64,000 nucleotides of DNA from Williamsia sterculiae (GTDB taxonomy: Bacteria > Actinomycetota > Actinomycetes > Mycobacteriales > Mycobacteriaceae), in the NCBI RefSeq assembly GCF_900156495.1, contig NZ_FTNT01000005.1, forward strand, positions 126,148 through 190,147. Reading direction: 5' to 3'. Of this stretch, positions 10,265 to 19,306 are shown piece by piece. How positions within the stretch are numbered: the stretch's first letter is position 1; every line of letters begins with the position of its first letter. Made by a program: the position numbers and the translations under genes. Below the pieces are notes generated by a model that saw only the letters and a program-made list of their open reading frames with translations, made no database searches and was not told where the DNA came from.

Positions 10265-10906
10265 GTGGGAGCGGACGACGAAAGTGATCCCGGGGGGACC
10301 GAGGGACCCGACCGACCACGCTCCGACGAGGACACCGTCGACCCCCGCCGCATCCGGGCAGGCACCGCGCTGGTGTCCGCCACGGACCTCTCCGAACCCA
10401 CCTTTCGGCGCACCGTGGTCTACATCATCGAGCACAACGACGCCGGCAGCCTCGGCGTGGTCATCAATCGGATGAGTCAGACAGCGGTACACAACCTGCT
10501 GCCGAGTTGGACCGACATCGCGGCCTCGCCGCGAGCGGTCTTCGTGGGCGGACCGGTCAAGCAGGACTCGGCGCTGTGCATGGGAGTGGTGCGGCGCGGG
10601 GTCGACCCCGACCTGGTACCCGGGTTGCGTCCGGTCAACGGTCGGGTTGTGCTCGTCGACCTCGACACGGATCCGGATTTGCTCGCCGGTCAGGTCGAGG
10701 GTGTGCGGATCTTCGCGGGATACTCCGGTTGGGGTATCGGACAACTCGAGGACGAACTCGCGCGCGACAGCTGGATCGTGGCCTCGGCCATGCCCGGTGA
10801 TCTGCTGGCGTCGCCGCAGACCGACGTGTGGTCGGCGGTGTTGCGTCGTCAACCGTGGCCGCTGCCGCTGTTCGCGACCCATCCGATCGACCTCGAACGG
10901 AATTGA
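10265..10906 (+). CDS. YqgE/AlgH family protein (Rv0038-like)
   Basis: 213 aa. After an acidic leader of about 30 residues comes the UPF0301/YqgE fold: GTALVSATDLSEPTFRRTVV, IEHNDAGSLGVVINR, FVGGPVKQD, then GYSGWGIGQLEDELARDSW near the C-terminus. The family is conserved and cytosolic; its molecular role is unsettled. It starts with a GTG whose upstream region is only 28 bp from the divergent MFS start, so the two promoters overlap. Gene order MFS-YqgE-leuS is as in mycobacteria near oriC. Confidence 0.9.
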   Translation: MGADDESDPGGTEGPDRPRSDEDTVDPRRIRAGTALVSATDLSEPTFRRTVVYIIEHNDAGSLGVVINRMSQTAVHNLLPSWTDIAASPRAVFVGGPVKQDSALCMGVVRRGVDPDLVPGLRPVNGRVVLVDLDTDPDLLAGQVEGVRIFAGYSGWGIGQLEDELARDSWIVASAMPGDLLASPQTDVWSAVLRRQPWPLPLFATHPIDLERN

Positions 10907-10945
10907 CGAGAGAGCGCGGCTCGACGTCATCTCGGCGACGGGGGC

Positions 10946-11965
10946 TCAGGCGCCTGGCCCGGCAACCACAGGCACCCCGTCGTCCCGCGACGGCGCCGTC
11001 CGGGAGTACCGCCCGGCCAGCCACGCGCAGATCATCAACTGCACCTGGTGGAAGATCATCAGCGGTAGCACGATCAGCCCGATCGGCTGTCCGGTGAACA
11101 GCACCGCGGCAATCGGCAGACCGGTGGCGAGGCTCTTCTTGGTCCCGCAGAACTGGATGGCGATCACGTCGGCACGGTCGAAGCCCCAGCGCCGCGCGAC
11201 CCATCGGGTCGACGACAGCATCACCGCGACGATGACCGCTGCCCCGGCGATCAGCGCGAGGATCTGCCACCAGTCGACCTTCGACCAGATGCCCTCGCGT
11301 ACGCCTTCGCCGAAGGCGGAGTAGACCACCAGCACGATCGACCCGCGGTCGACCAGCTTGGTGGGTCTGGCGTGCCGGGAGAGGACACCGGCGACCAGCG
11401 GTCGCGCCGCCTGACCGACCAGGAACGGCACCAGGATCTCCAGCACGATCGTGACGATCGAGGACGCCGAGATGTGTACGTCACCCGAGGTGGTCAGCAG
11501 GGCCAGGGCCAGCAGCGGGGTGACCACCACGCCCAGCAGGTTCGACACCGACGCGCTCACCACCGCTCCGGCCACGTTGCCGCGTGCCATCGAGGTGAAC
11601 GCGATGGACGACTGCACGGTCGACGGGAGCAGACAGGTGAACAACACACCCACATACAGCGAGGTCCCGAACGTCGGTGCGACCAACGGACGCAGCGCCA
11701 ATCCCACCAGCGGGAACACGACGAAGGTGAACGCCAGGATGGTCAGGTGCAGCCGCCAGTGGGTCAGGCCCCGCACCGCCTCCCGGGGATGCATCCGCGC
11801 GCCGTAGAGGAAGAACAGCAGCGCGATCGCGGCGACCACCACCCACCTGAGCACGTCCACCGCCTCGCCACGAGCGGGGAACACCGTCGCCACCGCGACG
11901 GTGGCGAGCAGGACAAGGATGAACCCGTCGACATGGAATCGGCCGGGGTGGAACCGCGCGGCCAC
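10946..11965 (-). CDS. BASS-like (SBF-like CPA) membrane transporter
   Basis: 339 aa with about 9-10 membrane helices. Blocks such as LLFFLYGARMHPREA, GVLFTCLLPSTVQSS, NVAGAVVSASVSNLLG and CGTKKSLATGLPIA are typical of the bile acid:sodium symporter-like family (PF13593-type, related to YfeH and plant BASS proteins), which move organic anions or steroids with sodium. The substrate is unknown. GTG start at 11965, 3 nt after the stop of the SdpI-like gene, so the two are probably co-transcribed. Confidence 0.85.
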   Translation of the reverse strand: MAARFHPGRFHVDGFILVLLATVAVATVFPARGEAVDVLRWVVVAAIALLFFLYGARMHPREAVRGLTHWRLHLTILAFTFVVFPLVGLALRPLVAPTFGTSLYVGVLFTCLLPSTVQSSIAFTSMARGNVAGAVVSASVSNLLGVVVTPLLALALLTTSGDVHISASSIVTIVLEILVPFLVGQAARPLVAGVLSRHARPTKLVDRGSIVLVVYSAFGEGVREGIWSKVDWWQILALIAGAAVIVAVMLSSTRWVARRWGFDRADVIAIQFCGTKKSLATGLPIAAVLFTGQPIGLIVLPLMIFHQVQLMICAWLAGRYSRTAPSRDDGVPVVAGPGA

Positions 11966-11968
11966 GGG

Positions 11969-12415
11969 TCAGCCCGCGGCGGCGGTGCCGTCGGGGCTGC
12001 ACGCACCCTGTAACGCGCAGCTGCCGCATCCCCCACCGACGCCGCAGTCGGTCGCGGGTTCTCCCAGCACGGACACCGCGCGGACCGCGTAACCACTGGC
12101 CACCCCGGCCACCACCGCACCGGCGACCACACCGAGCACCGCGAACAGCAGCCCGACGCCCCCGCCGATGCCGAGCGCGAGCAGACCGCCCATCGCCACG
12201 ATCAACCCGGCCCCGATGATCCCGGGTCCGGCGCCGCGGTTGGCCAGCGCGAAATGGTCGGGCGACCGCATCGTCTCCGCCGACCGCACCCCCACCCAGC
12301 GGTTCCGCGGGAGTCGACCGACGAGACCGAGGGTGCCGATGCTCACCCAGCCGACCGCGAGCAGCAGGCTCAGGACGGCGACGACGACGGCAGCGACAGA
12401 CACGCCGATCAGCAT
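11969..12415 (-). CDS. SdpI/YfhL-like small membrane protein with Cys-rich tail
   Basis: 148 aa with three to four hydrophobic helices and the SdpI-type core [23 protein letters not shown] between helices. SdpI proteins give immunity to the SDP toxin in Bacillus; in actinobacteria the role is unknown. The C-terminus is unusual: [17 protein letters not shown], five Cys within 16 residues, which may bind metal or form disulfides. Start: ATG 12415, or GTG 12403, which sits 7 nt after TATGCT (12416-12411) and would be leaderless. First gene of the pair with the BASS-like transporter, divergent from leuS. A longer antisense frame across leuS was rejected. Confidence 0.78.
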   Translation of the reverse strand: MLIGVSVAAVVVAVLSLLLAVGWVSIGTLGLVGRLPRNRWVGVRSAETMRSPDHFALANRGAGPGIIGAGLIVAMGGLLALGIGGGVGLLFAVLGVVAGAVVAGVASGYAVRAVSVLGEPATDCGVGGGCGSCALQGACSPDGTAAAG

Positions 12416-12508
12416 ACGAGCCGGGAGCGGTCCGCTCCGAATCTGCGCCCGCGGCCCCGGGCCGACCGGTGGCGAAATGGGGTGTCGGCACGCTTTACGC
12501 TGGTCCGT

Positions 12509-15331
12509 GTGACGCAGCACCGCTACACCGCAGAGCTGGCAGGCGAGATCGAGGCCCGCTGGCAGCAGATCTGGAACGATCGCCATTGCTTCGAGGCCCC
12601 GAACCCGGTGGGCCCGCTGGGCGGTGACGTCGCGGCCTACGGTTCCGACGACGCGAAGCTGTTCATCCAGGACATGTTCCCCTACCCGTCCGGGTCGGGG
12701 TTGCACGTCGGCCACCCGCTCGGCTTCATCGGCAGCGACGTGTTCGCCCGGTATCAGCGGATGAACGGCCGCAACGTGCTGCACACCATGGGCTTCGACT
12801 CGTTCGGTCTGCCCGCCGAGCAGTACGCGGTCCAGACCGGCACCCACCCGCGCACCACCACCGAGGCCAACATCGAGCGGTACCTCGCGCAGATCCGGCG
12901 CCTGGGACTCGGCCACGACGAGCGGCGGCGGGTGGCGACCACCGACGTGGGGTTCTACCGCTGGACCCAGTGGATCTTCCTGCAGATCTACAACTCCTGG
13001 TACGACGCCGAACAGGCCCGGGCCCGGCCCGTCGCCGAGCTCGTCGACGAGTTCGCCGCGGGCACCCGTCCGCTCCCCGCGGGCGCCGTCTGGGACGAGC
13101 TGAGTCCGCAGCGTCGCGCCGAGATCATCGACGACCACCGGCTGGTCTATCAGTCCGATTCGCTGGTCAACTGGTGTCCGGGTCTGGGCACCGTGCTGGC
13201 CAACGAGGAGGTCACCGCCGACGGCCGCAGCGACCGTGGCAACTTCCCCGTGTTCCGGAAACGTCTGCGGCAGTGGATGATGCGGATCACCGCCTACTCC
13301 GACCGGCTGCTCGACGATCTGGACCGACTGGACTGGCCGGACAAGGTGAAGACCATGCAGCGCAATTGGATCGGACGATCCCGCGGTGCCCAGGTGGCCT
13401 TCTCCGTCGCCGACTCCGACGCCGTGATCGACGTCTTCACCACCCGTCCGGACACCCTGTTCGGGGCCACGTACATGGTTCTCGCGCCCGAGCACGAGCT
13501 GGTGGATCAGGTGACGGCGGCGGCCTGGCCCGCCGACACCGATCCCCGATGGACCGGTGGCGCCGACACCCCCGCCGATGCGATCGCGCGGTACCGCGCG
13601 ACGATCGCCGCCAAATCCGACCTGGAGCGACAGGAGAACAAGGAGAAGACCGGTGTCTTCACCGGCGCCTTCGCCGTCAACCCGGTCAACGGTGAGCGGG
13701 TGCCGGTGTTCATCGCCGACTATGTGCTGCTCGGGTACGGCACCGGTGCGATCATGGCCGTCCCGGCCCACGACATCCGCGACCACGAGTTCGCCACCGC
13801 CTTCGGGCTGCCCATCCGCGAGGTCATCGGCTCCGACCAGGGTGTGACCGAGGAGGCCTTCGTCGGCGACGGGCCCGCGGTGAACTCCGACTTCCTGAAC
13901 GGCCTGGGCGTCGACGCGGCCAAGGCCGCGGTCATCGAGCGGCTGGAGGCCGACGGCTCCGGCCGCGGCACCATCCAGTACAAGCTGCGCGACTGGCTGT
14001 TCGCCCGGCAGCGGTACTGGGGCGAACCCTTCCCCATCGTCTACGACGCCGACGGTCGAGCGCACGCCCTGCCGGAGTCGATGCTGCCGGTGCTGCTCCC
14101 CGAGGTCGACGACTACGCCCCGGTGTCCTTCGACCCGGACGACGCCGACAGCGAACCCGCTCCCCCGCTGGCCAAGGCCACCGACTGGGTCACCGTCGAC
14201 CTCGACCTCGGCGACGGCGTGCAGACCTACACCCGCGACACCAACGTGATGCCGCAGTGGGCGGGTAGCTCCTGGTATCAGCTGCGGTACATCGACCCGA
14301 CCGACGAGTCACGCTTCGTCGCGCCGGAGAACGAGGCCTACTGGATGGGGCCGCGCCCCGATCTGCACGGACCCGACGACCCGGGTGGCCTCGACCTGTA
14401 CGTCGGCGGGGTGGAACACGCCGTGTTGCATCTGCTCTACTCCCGGTTCTGGCACAAGGTGCTGTTCGACCTGGGCCACGTGTCGTCGTCGGAGCCGTAT
14501 CGGCGCCTCTACAACCAGGGCATGATCCAGGCCTACGCCTTCACCGACGACCGCGGTGTGTACGTGCCCGCCGAGGCCGTCGAGGAGACCGCGGACGGAT
14601 TCTCCTACGCCGGCGACCCGGTCACCCGGGAGTACGGCAAGATGGGCAAATCCCTGAAGAATTCCGTTGCGCCGGACGACATCTGCCGCGACTACGGCGC
14701 CGACACCCTGCGGGTGTACGAGATGTTCATGGGTCCGCTCGATCAGTCCCGCCCCTGGGCGACCAAGGACGTGGTCGGCGCGCAGCGCTTCCTGCAGCGG
14801 GTGTGGCGGTTGGTGGTCGACGAGGAGACCGGTGCCGTCCGGGTCACCGGCGACGAGCCGTCCGACGAGGCGAACAAGCTGGTGCACAAGACGATCGCCG
14901 GAGTCCGTGAGGACTACGCCGCGCTGCGCAACAACACCGCGATCGCGAAACTGACCGAACTCACCAACCTGCTGACCAAGAACTACGGAGCGGGTGCGCC
15001 GCGATCGGCGGTGGAACCCCTCGTCGCGATGGCGGCACCGGTGGCGCCGCACCTGGCCGAGGAACTGTGGGCCCGTCTCGGCCACGACACCCCGCTGGCC
15101 GTCTCGGCCTTCCCCGTCGCCGACGAGACCTGGCTGGTCGAGGAGACCATCGAACTGCCGGTGCAGGTGAACGGCAAGGTGCGCACCCGTATCACCGTCG
15201 CCGTGGACGCCGACAACGACGCTGCGCAGGCCGCGGCGCTGGCCGACCCGAAGATCATCCCGCTCCTCGACGGCAAGGAGCCGCGCAAGGTGATCGTGGT
15301 GCCGGGACGGATGGTCAACGTCGTCGTCTGA
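12509..15331 (+). CDS. leuS: Leucyl-tRNA synthetase
   Basis: 940 aa class I aminoacyl-tRNA synthetase charging tRNA-Leu. Seen: the HIGH-type motif [10 protein letters not shown], the KMSKS motif as KMGKSLKN, the CP1 editing domain ([19 protein letters not shown] and [13 protein letters not shown]), and the anticodon-binding and C-terminal domain (PVQVNGKVR). Length is usual for actinobacterial LeuS. GTG 12509 ([10 protein letters not shown]) was chosen because TACGCT (12496-12501) lies 7 nt upstream, giving a leaderless mRNA; an in-frame extension to 12254 overlaps the divergent SdpI-like gene. Rv0041 homologue. Confidence 0.97.
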   Translation: MTQHRYTAELAGEIEARWQQIWNDRHCFEAPNPVGPLGGDVAAYGSDDAKLFIQDMFPYPSGSGLHVGHPLGFIGSDVFARYQRMNGRNVLHTMGFDSFGLPAEQYAVQTGTHPRTTTEANIERYLAQIRRLGLGHDERRRVATTDVGFYRWTQWIFLQIYNSWYDAEQARARPVAELVDEFAAGTRPLPAGAVWDELSPQRRAEIIDDHRLVYQSDSLVNWCPGLGTVLANEEVTADGRSDRGNFPVFRKRLRQWMMRITAYSDRLLDDLDRLDWPDKVKTMQRNWIGRSRGAQVAFSVADSDAVIDVFTTRPDTLFGATYMVLAPEHELVDQVTAAAWPADTDPRWTGGADTPADAIARYRATIAAKSDLERQENKEKTGVFTGAFAVNPVNGERVPVFIADYVLLGYGTGAIMAVPAHDIRDHEFATAFGLPIREVIGSDQGVTEEAFVGDGPAVNSDFLNGLGVDAAKAAVIERLEADGSGRGTIQYKLRDWLFARQRYWGEPFPIVYDADGRAHALPESMLPVLLPEVDDYAPVSFDPDDADSEPAPPLAKATDWVTVDLDLGDGVQTYTRDTNVMPQWAGSSWYQLRYIDPTDESRFVAPENEAYWMGPRPDLHGPDDPGGLDLYVGGVEHAVLHLLYSRFWHKVLFDLGHVSSSEPYRRLYNQGMIQAYAFTDDRGVYVPAEAVEETADGFSYAGDPVTREYGKMGKSLKNSVAPDDICRDYGADTLRVYEMFMGPLDQSRPWATKDVVGAQRFLQRVWRLVVDEETGAVRVTGDEPSDEANKLVHKTIAGVREDYAALRNNTAIAKLTELTNLLTKNYGAGAPRSAVEPLVAMAAPVAPHLAEELWARLGHDTPLAVSAFPVADETWLVEETIELPVQVNGKVRTRITVAVDADNDAAQAAALADPKIIPLLDGKEPRKVIVVPGRMVNVVV

Positions 15332-15368
15332 CCCCCGTCGGTGGCACGCTCCCGACCTCTCACGGCGC

Positions 15369-15704
15369 TCAGCTCTTGGGCGGCAGGGTTCGCACGACGT
15401 CCGCGGCACGGTCGATCCACTCCTGGAGTTGTTCGTCGGTACCGATCCCCTCGGCCGTCACCCGGACCCACCCGCGGGCCTGTCGTCCGCTCATCACCAT
15501 CGGTTGCACATGCGGCAGCACCAGCAGCGCATCGGTGTCATCCGGCGCGACCCGGGTCATCAGCCCACCGTTGCCGCTCGCGGCCACGGCCATGTGACCC
15601 TGCACCAGGAAAGCGAGTCCGCCGAACATGCGCTTCTCGGTCACCACGCCCTCGGTCTCCATCAGGTCGCGGATGCGGTCGGCGAGGGCGGCGTCGTAGG
15701 CCAT
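15369..15704 (-). CDS. TfoX N-terminal domain protein
   Basis: 111 aa, a single TfoX/Sxy N-terminal domain: RIRDLMETEGVVTEKRMFGGLAFLVQGHMA, seen here as EKRMFGGLAF followed by MAVAASG, and LPHVQPMVMSGRQARGWV. In gamma-proteobacteria TfoX/Sxy regulates competence; stand-alone actinobacterial copies have no known role and should not be read as evidence of competence. ATG at 15704 follows GACAAT by 5 nt, probably leaderless. It converges with leuS. Confidence 0.85.
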   Translation of the reverse strand: MAYDAALADRIRDLMETEGVVTEKRMFGGLAFLVQGHMAVAASGNGGLMTRVAPDDTDALLVLPHVQPMVMSGRQARGWVRVTAEGIGTDEQLQEWIDRAADVVRTLPPKS

Positions 15705-15756
15705 ACCCGATTGTCACCCCGAGTCGACCCTGACGGGAGTCTTTCGCCGGTGAACA

Positions 15757-16578
15757 TCACTCCCCGGTGAACGACGGGGGCCGCTTCTCGAAGATGGCGC
15801 TGATGGCCTCGCCGATGTCCTTGGACGGCAGGAATGCGGCGTTCCAGGCTGCGACGTAGCGCAGGCCGTCGTCCACGGTTCCGGTCAGCGGCCAGTCCAG
15901 GACGTCCTTGACCCCCTGCACCACCAACGGCGGATTCGCGGCGATCTGCGCCGCGGTCGCCCGTGCGGTGGCCAGCGCCGCGTCGGCATCGGGCAGTACG
16001 TCGTTGACCAGATTGATGCGCAGCGCGGCGTCGGCGTCGATGTCCTTGGCCGTGAACGCCAGCTCACGGGTGTGGGCATCACCGATGATGGCGGGCAGCC
16101 GCTGCAGCGACCCCATGTCGGCGACCATGCCCACCTTGGCCTCGCGGACGCTGAACGTGGCGTCGGCAGACGCGTAGCGGATGTCGGCGGCGGCGATGAG
16201 ATCCACCCCCCCGCCGATGCACCACCCCTGGATCACCGCGACCACGGGGGTTCGGGACCGCGCGACCGCGGTGGTCGCACCCTGCATCCGCAGCACCATG
16301 CGATGGAACTCCGTACGCGTCTTGGCCAGGGCATCGCCGGCGAGAACCGGTCCCAGCTCACCGGCCATCGCGGACAGATCGAGACCGAAGGAGAAGTGCT
16401 TACCGCGGCCGGCCAGCACCACGGCGCGCACCTCGGTGTCGGCGTCGAGCTCGGCGAACACCTCCGGCAGCTCCCGCCAGAAGTCGGGACCCATGGCGTT
16501 GCCCTTACCCGGGCCGATCAGTGTCACCTCGGCGACGTGGTCGGCGACGGTGACCTCGAATGCTGTCCACTGACTCAT
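15757..16578 (-). CDS. Enoyl-CoA hydratase/isomerase family (dienoyl-CoA isomerase-like)
   Basis: 273 aa crotonase. Oxyanion-hole segments are AGRGKHFSFGLDLSAM and QGWCIGGGVDLIAA. The block EAKVGMVADMGSLQRLPAIIG resembles delta3,5-delta2,4-dienoyl-CoA isomerases (ECH1 type), in which an Asp in the ADxGxLQRLP segment is catalytic, so isomerase is more likely than hydratase. It would act in beta-oxidation of unsaturated acyl-CoA. The start is ATG 16578 rather than the adjacent GTG 16581, because TACGCT lies 6 nt upstream of the ATG (leaderless). Divergent from the AurF-like oxygenase. Confidence 0.83.
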   Translation of the reverse strand: MSQWTAFEVTVADHVAEVTLIGPGKGNAMGPDFWRELPEVFAELDADTEVRAVVLAGRGKHFSFGLDLSAMAGELGPVLAGDALAKTRTEFHRMVLRMQGATTAVARSRTPVVAVIQGWCIGGGVDLIAAADIRYASADATFSVREAKVGMVADMGSLQRLPAIIGDAHTRELAFTAKDIDADAALRINLVNDVLPDADAALATARATAAQIAANPPLVVQGVKDVLDWPLTGTVDDGLRYVAAWNAAFLPSKDIGEAISAIFEKRPPSFTGE

Positions 16579-16653
16579 CACCGCAGCGTATCGGCCGGGT
16601 CGGGAACATGGTCGTCGGCCTGCCGCCTGCTAACAGTACGCACGTCCGGTATA

Positions 16654-16712
16654 TGACAACGAGCGTTGACGTGACAATCGGTGTTGACAAGAAATCAGAT
16701 GTTACCTAGCGT
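16654..16712 (+). promoter_or_regulatory. Promoter and candidate operator of AurF-like/FprB-like operon 1
   Basis: TTGACA (16684-16689), 17 nt, TAGCGT (16707-16712): a good -35/-10 pair. Upstream and overlapping it, TGACAA occurs at 16654, 16672 and 16685, and CAACGAGCGTTG (16657-16668) is a perfect dyad with a 2-nt centre. The spacing suggests a repressor of the TetR or similar type (inference). The leader to the ATG is about 50 nt and carries AGAAAGG as ribosome site. Confidence 0.6.
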
Positions 16713-16771
16713 CACAGGTAAGAAACCGACCTCGTACCCCGGGGTCGGCCGCGCCACAGAAAGGTCCCGGA

Positions 16772-17770
16772 ATGTCGCAAGCAATCAAGTACGTGCCCCA
16801 GGCACCGGAAAGCGACGACACCGACTACGGACAGATCCTCGACGACCTGTCGTCGGCCTCCGTACATCGCAACTTCGACCCGTACATCGACATCCACTGG
16901 GACTCCCCCGAGATGGCGCTGGTGGACGACGACGAACGGTGGATCCTGTCCTACGACGTGGACCCCATCGGTCGGCACAAGTGGTACCAGGAGCAGCCGG
17001 TCGAGAAGCAGATCGCGATCGGCATGTGGCGCCAGGCCAATGTCGCCAAGGTGGGGCTGCAGTTCGAGTCCATCCTCATCCGCGGGTTGATGCAGTACAG
17101 CTTCAAGCTGCCCAACGGGGCCAAGGAGTTCCGTTACACCACCCATGAGGCCAAAGAAGAGTGCAACCACACTCTGATGTTCCAGGAGTTCGTGAACCGC
17201 ACCGGGGTGAAGGTGCCCGGCGCCAAGGTCGGATACCGTCTCATCTCCCCGCTGGTGCCGCTGGCCTCCACCGTGTTCCCCACCATCTTCTTCTTCGGGG
17301 TGCTCGGCGGCGAAGAGCCCATCGACCACATCCAGAAGGACTTCCTGCGCACCGGGGCCAGCCTGCACCCGACGATGGCCGCGGTGATGCAGCTGCACGT
17401 CGCCGAGGAAGCTCGGCACATCTCGTTCGCGCACAACCACCTGCGCGAGACCATCCCCCGCAAGGGGCGGATCCCGCGGTTCCTGCTCTCGCTCACCTTC
17501 CCGGTGGTCATGCGTGTCCTGTGTGGTGCCATCTGCGTCCCGCCGAACGCGTTCCAGCGTGAGTTCGACGTCCCGGACTCGGTCATGAAGGACATCTTCT
17601 GGCGGTCGGACGAGTCGAAGAAGTTCCTGCGCAATGTGTTCGGAGACGTGCGCATGCTCGGCGAGCAGTGCGGCCTGATGAACCCGGTGTCGCGTGCGCT
17701 GTGGAAGTTGCTCGGCATCGGCGGCCGTCCGTCGCGATTCCGCAGCGAGCCGACGTACACGGCAGCGTAA
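16772..17770 (+). CDS. AurF-like diiron oxygenase (copy 1)
   Basis: 332 aa all-helical protein of the AurF/ferritin-like oxygenase family. Two ExxH iron-ligand motifs are visible, EECNH (in THEAKEECNHTLMFQE) and EEARH (in HVAEEARHISFAH), with further Glu and His residues on neighbouring helices. AurF itself N-oxygenates an arylamine; mycobacterial relatives such as Rv0885 have no established substrate. The gene is followed after 3 nt by a ferredoxin/FAD reductase that would supply electrons, as with Rv0885-fprB. A second pair of the same build lies at 40541-42950. The strong promoter and a dyad upstream suggest regulated expression. Confidence 0.85.
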   Translation: MSQAIKYVPQAPESDDTDYGQILDDLSSASVHRNFDPYIDIHWDSPEMALVDDDERWILSYDVDPIGRHKWYQEQPVEKQIAIGMWRQANVAKVGLQFESILIRGLMQYSFKLPNGAKEFRYTTHEAKEECNHTLMFQEFVNRTGVKVPGAKVGYRLISPLVPLASTVFPTIFFFGVLGGEEPIDHIQKDFLRTGASLHPTMAAVMQLHVAEEARHISFAHNHLRETIPRKGRIPRFLLSLTFPVVMRVLCGAICVPPNAFQREFDVPDSVMKDIFWRSDESKKFLRNVFGDVRMLGEQCGLMNPVSRALWKLLGIGGRPSRFRSEPTYTAA

Positions 17771-17773
17771 TCC

Positions 17774-19291
17774 GTGCCGCACGTCGTCACCCAGGCGTGT
17801 TGTGGGGACGCCTCCTGCGTCTATGCATGCCCGGTCAACTGCATCCACCCGACGCCGGATGAGCCGGACTTCCTGACCTCGGAGATGCTCTACATCGATC
17901 CATCGACCTGTGTCGACTGCGGCGCCTGCGTCAGCGCCTGTCCGGTCGGGGCCATCGTCCCCGGCCATCGGTTGGCCGACGAACAGCTCCGTTATCTCGA
18001 CGTGAACGCGGCCCACTACGCCGAGCCCGAGCCCGACGCGGTGCGCTTCCCGGTCGATCCGGGATGGCGGTTGCCGCTGGCGCCGATCCAGAAGCCCAAA
18101 CCCCTGCAGGTGCCGGGCGGTGGCGATGTGGAGGTGGCGGTCGTCGGCTCCGGTCCGTCGGCGATGTACGCCGCGGACGAGCTGCTGCGCTACCCCAATG
18201 TCCGGATCCGGATGTATGAGCGGCTCGACCGTCCGTTCGGATTGGCGCGGTTCGGGGTGGCGCCCGACCATCTGTCCACCCGCAAGGTCATGCGGTTGTT
18301 CGACGACGTGGCCCGCAACCCCAATCTCGAGATCCTGCTGAACACCGAGATCGGCCGAGACATCTCGTTGGCGGACCTGCGCGCGCGCTCGCATGCGGTG
18401 ATCTGGGCCGGCGGTGCCGAGACCGACCGACGGCTGCAGATCCCCGGGGCCGACGTCGCCGGCGTGTGCAGCGCCACCGAATTCGTCGGCTGGTACAACG
18501 GTCACCCCGACTTCGCGGACCGCACCTTCGACCTCTCCACGCCGCGCGTGGTGATCGTGGGCAACGGCAACGTGGCGCTGGACGTGGCCCGCATCCTCAC
18601 CGCCGACCCGGAATCGCTTGCGAGCACCTCCATCTCGCGCGAGGCGCTCACCGCGCTACGTGCGTCCAAGGTGGAGGAGGTGATGGTGGTGGGCAGGCGC
18701 GACGCCGGTGCAGCCGCCTTCACCCTGCCGGAGCTGATCGGACTCATCGACGGCGGCGCCTCGGTGACGGTGGACGCGGGTGACCTGGCTCAGCTGGGCA
18801 CCGCATCCGACACGGTCACCGCGACCAAACTCGACCTGCTGACCGAGGCGGCCGGTGCACCGCACCGCGACGGCCCGGTCATCCGGTTCGCTTTCCTGCG
18901 GTCCCCGCACGAGATCGTCTCCGGAGCGAACGGATCCGTCGCCGGCATCCGGTTCATCCGCAACGAGATGTCACCCGCCGGGGCCGTGGTACCCACCGAT
19001 CGGTTCGACGACGTCGACACCGGCCTGGTGCTGACCTCGATCGGATACCGCGGGTTGGCGTTGCCGGGACTGCCCTTCGACGAGGCACGCGGGGTCATCC
19101 CCAACGACGCGGGCCGGGTGGTCGGCGACGACGGCCCGATGCCGGGGATGTACGTCACCGGGTGGATCAAGCGGGGCCCGTCGGGGTTCATCGGCACCAA
19201 CAAGACCGACTCCGCCGACACCATCGCCTCGTTCCGCGCCGATCTCGAGGCGGGTCTGCTGCGCGCGCCCACCCAGCCCGTGCGTCCCTGA
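17774..19291 (+). CDS. fprB: Ferredoxin-fused ferredoxin/adrenodoxin-type NADP reductase (FprB-like, copy 1)
   Basis: 505 aa from GTG 17774. The N-terminal about 100 residues are a 7Fe/8Fe-type bacterial ferredoxin: CCGDASCVYACPVNC followed by CVDCGACVSACPVGAI. Then comes an adrenodoxin-reductase-like flavoprotein with FAD-binding GSGPSAMYAADELL, PFGLARFGVAPDH, NADP-binding VIVGNGNVALDVARIL and the C-terminal GWIKRGPSGFIGTNK. It should pass electrons from NAD(P)H via FAD and iron-sulfur clusters, most probably to the diiron oxygenase encoded 3 nt upstream. M. tuberculosis FprB (Rv0886) has the same fusion next to an AurF-like gene. Confidence 0.92.
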   Translation: MPHVVTQACCGDASCVYACPVNCIHPTPDEPDFLTSEMLYIDPSTCVDCGACVSACPVGAIVPGHRLADEQLRYLDVNAAHYAEPEPDAVRFPVDPGWRLPLAPIQKPKPLQVPGGGDVEVAVVGSGPSAMYAADELLRYPNVRIRMYERLDRPFGLARFGVAPDHLSTRKVMRLFDDVARNPNLEILLNTEIGRDISLADLRARSHAVIWAGGAETDRRLQIPGADVAGVCSATEFVGWYNGHPDFADRTFDLSTPRVVIVGNGNVALDVARILTADPESLASTSISREALTALRASKVEEVMVVGRRDAGAAAFTLPELIGLIDGGASVTVDAGDLAQLGTASDTVTATKLDLLTEAAGAPHRDGPVIRFAFLRSPHEIVSGANGSVAGIRFIRNEMSPAGAVVPTDRFDDVDTGLVLTSIGYRGLALPGLPFDEARGVIPNDAGRVVGDDGPMPGMYVTGWIKRGPSGFIGTNKTDSADTIASFRADLEAGLLRAPTQPVRP

Positions 19292-19306
19292 ACCCGCCCG
19301 CCGGCA

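Noticed and set aside
11969-14065. A 698-codon minus-strand open frame across leuS
   Set aside because: Only the last about 148 codons (from 12415) look like protein, an SdpI-like gene; the rest is antisense to leuS, an effect of high GC.
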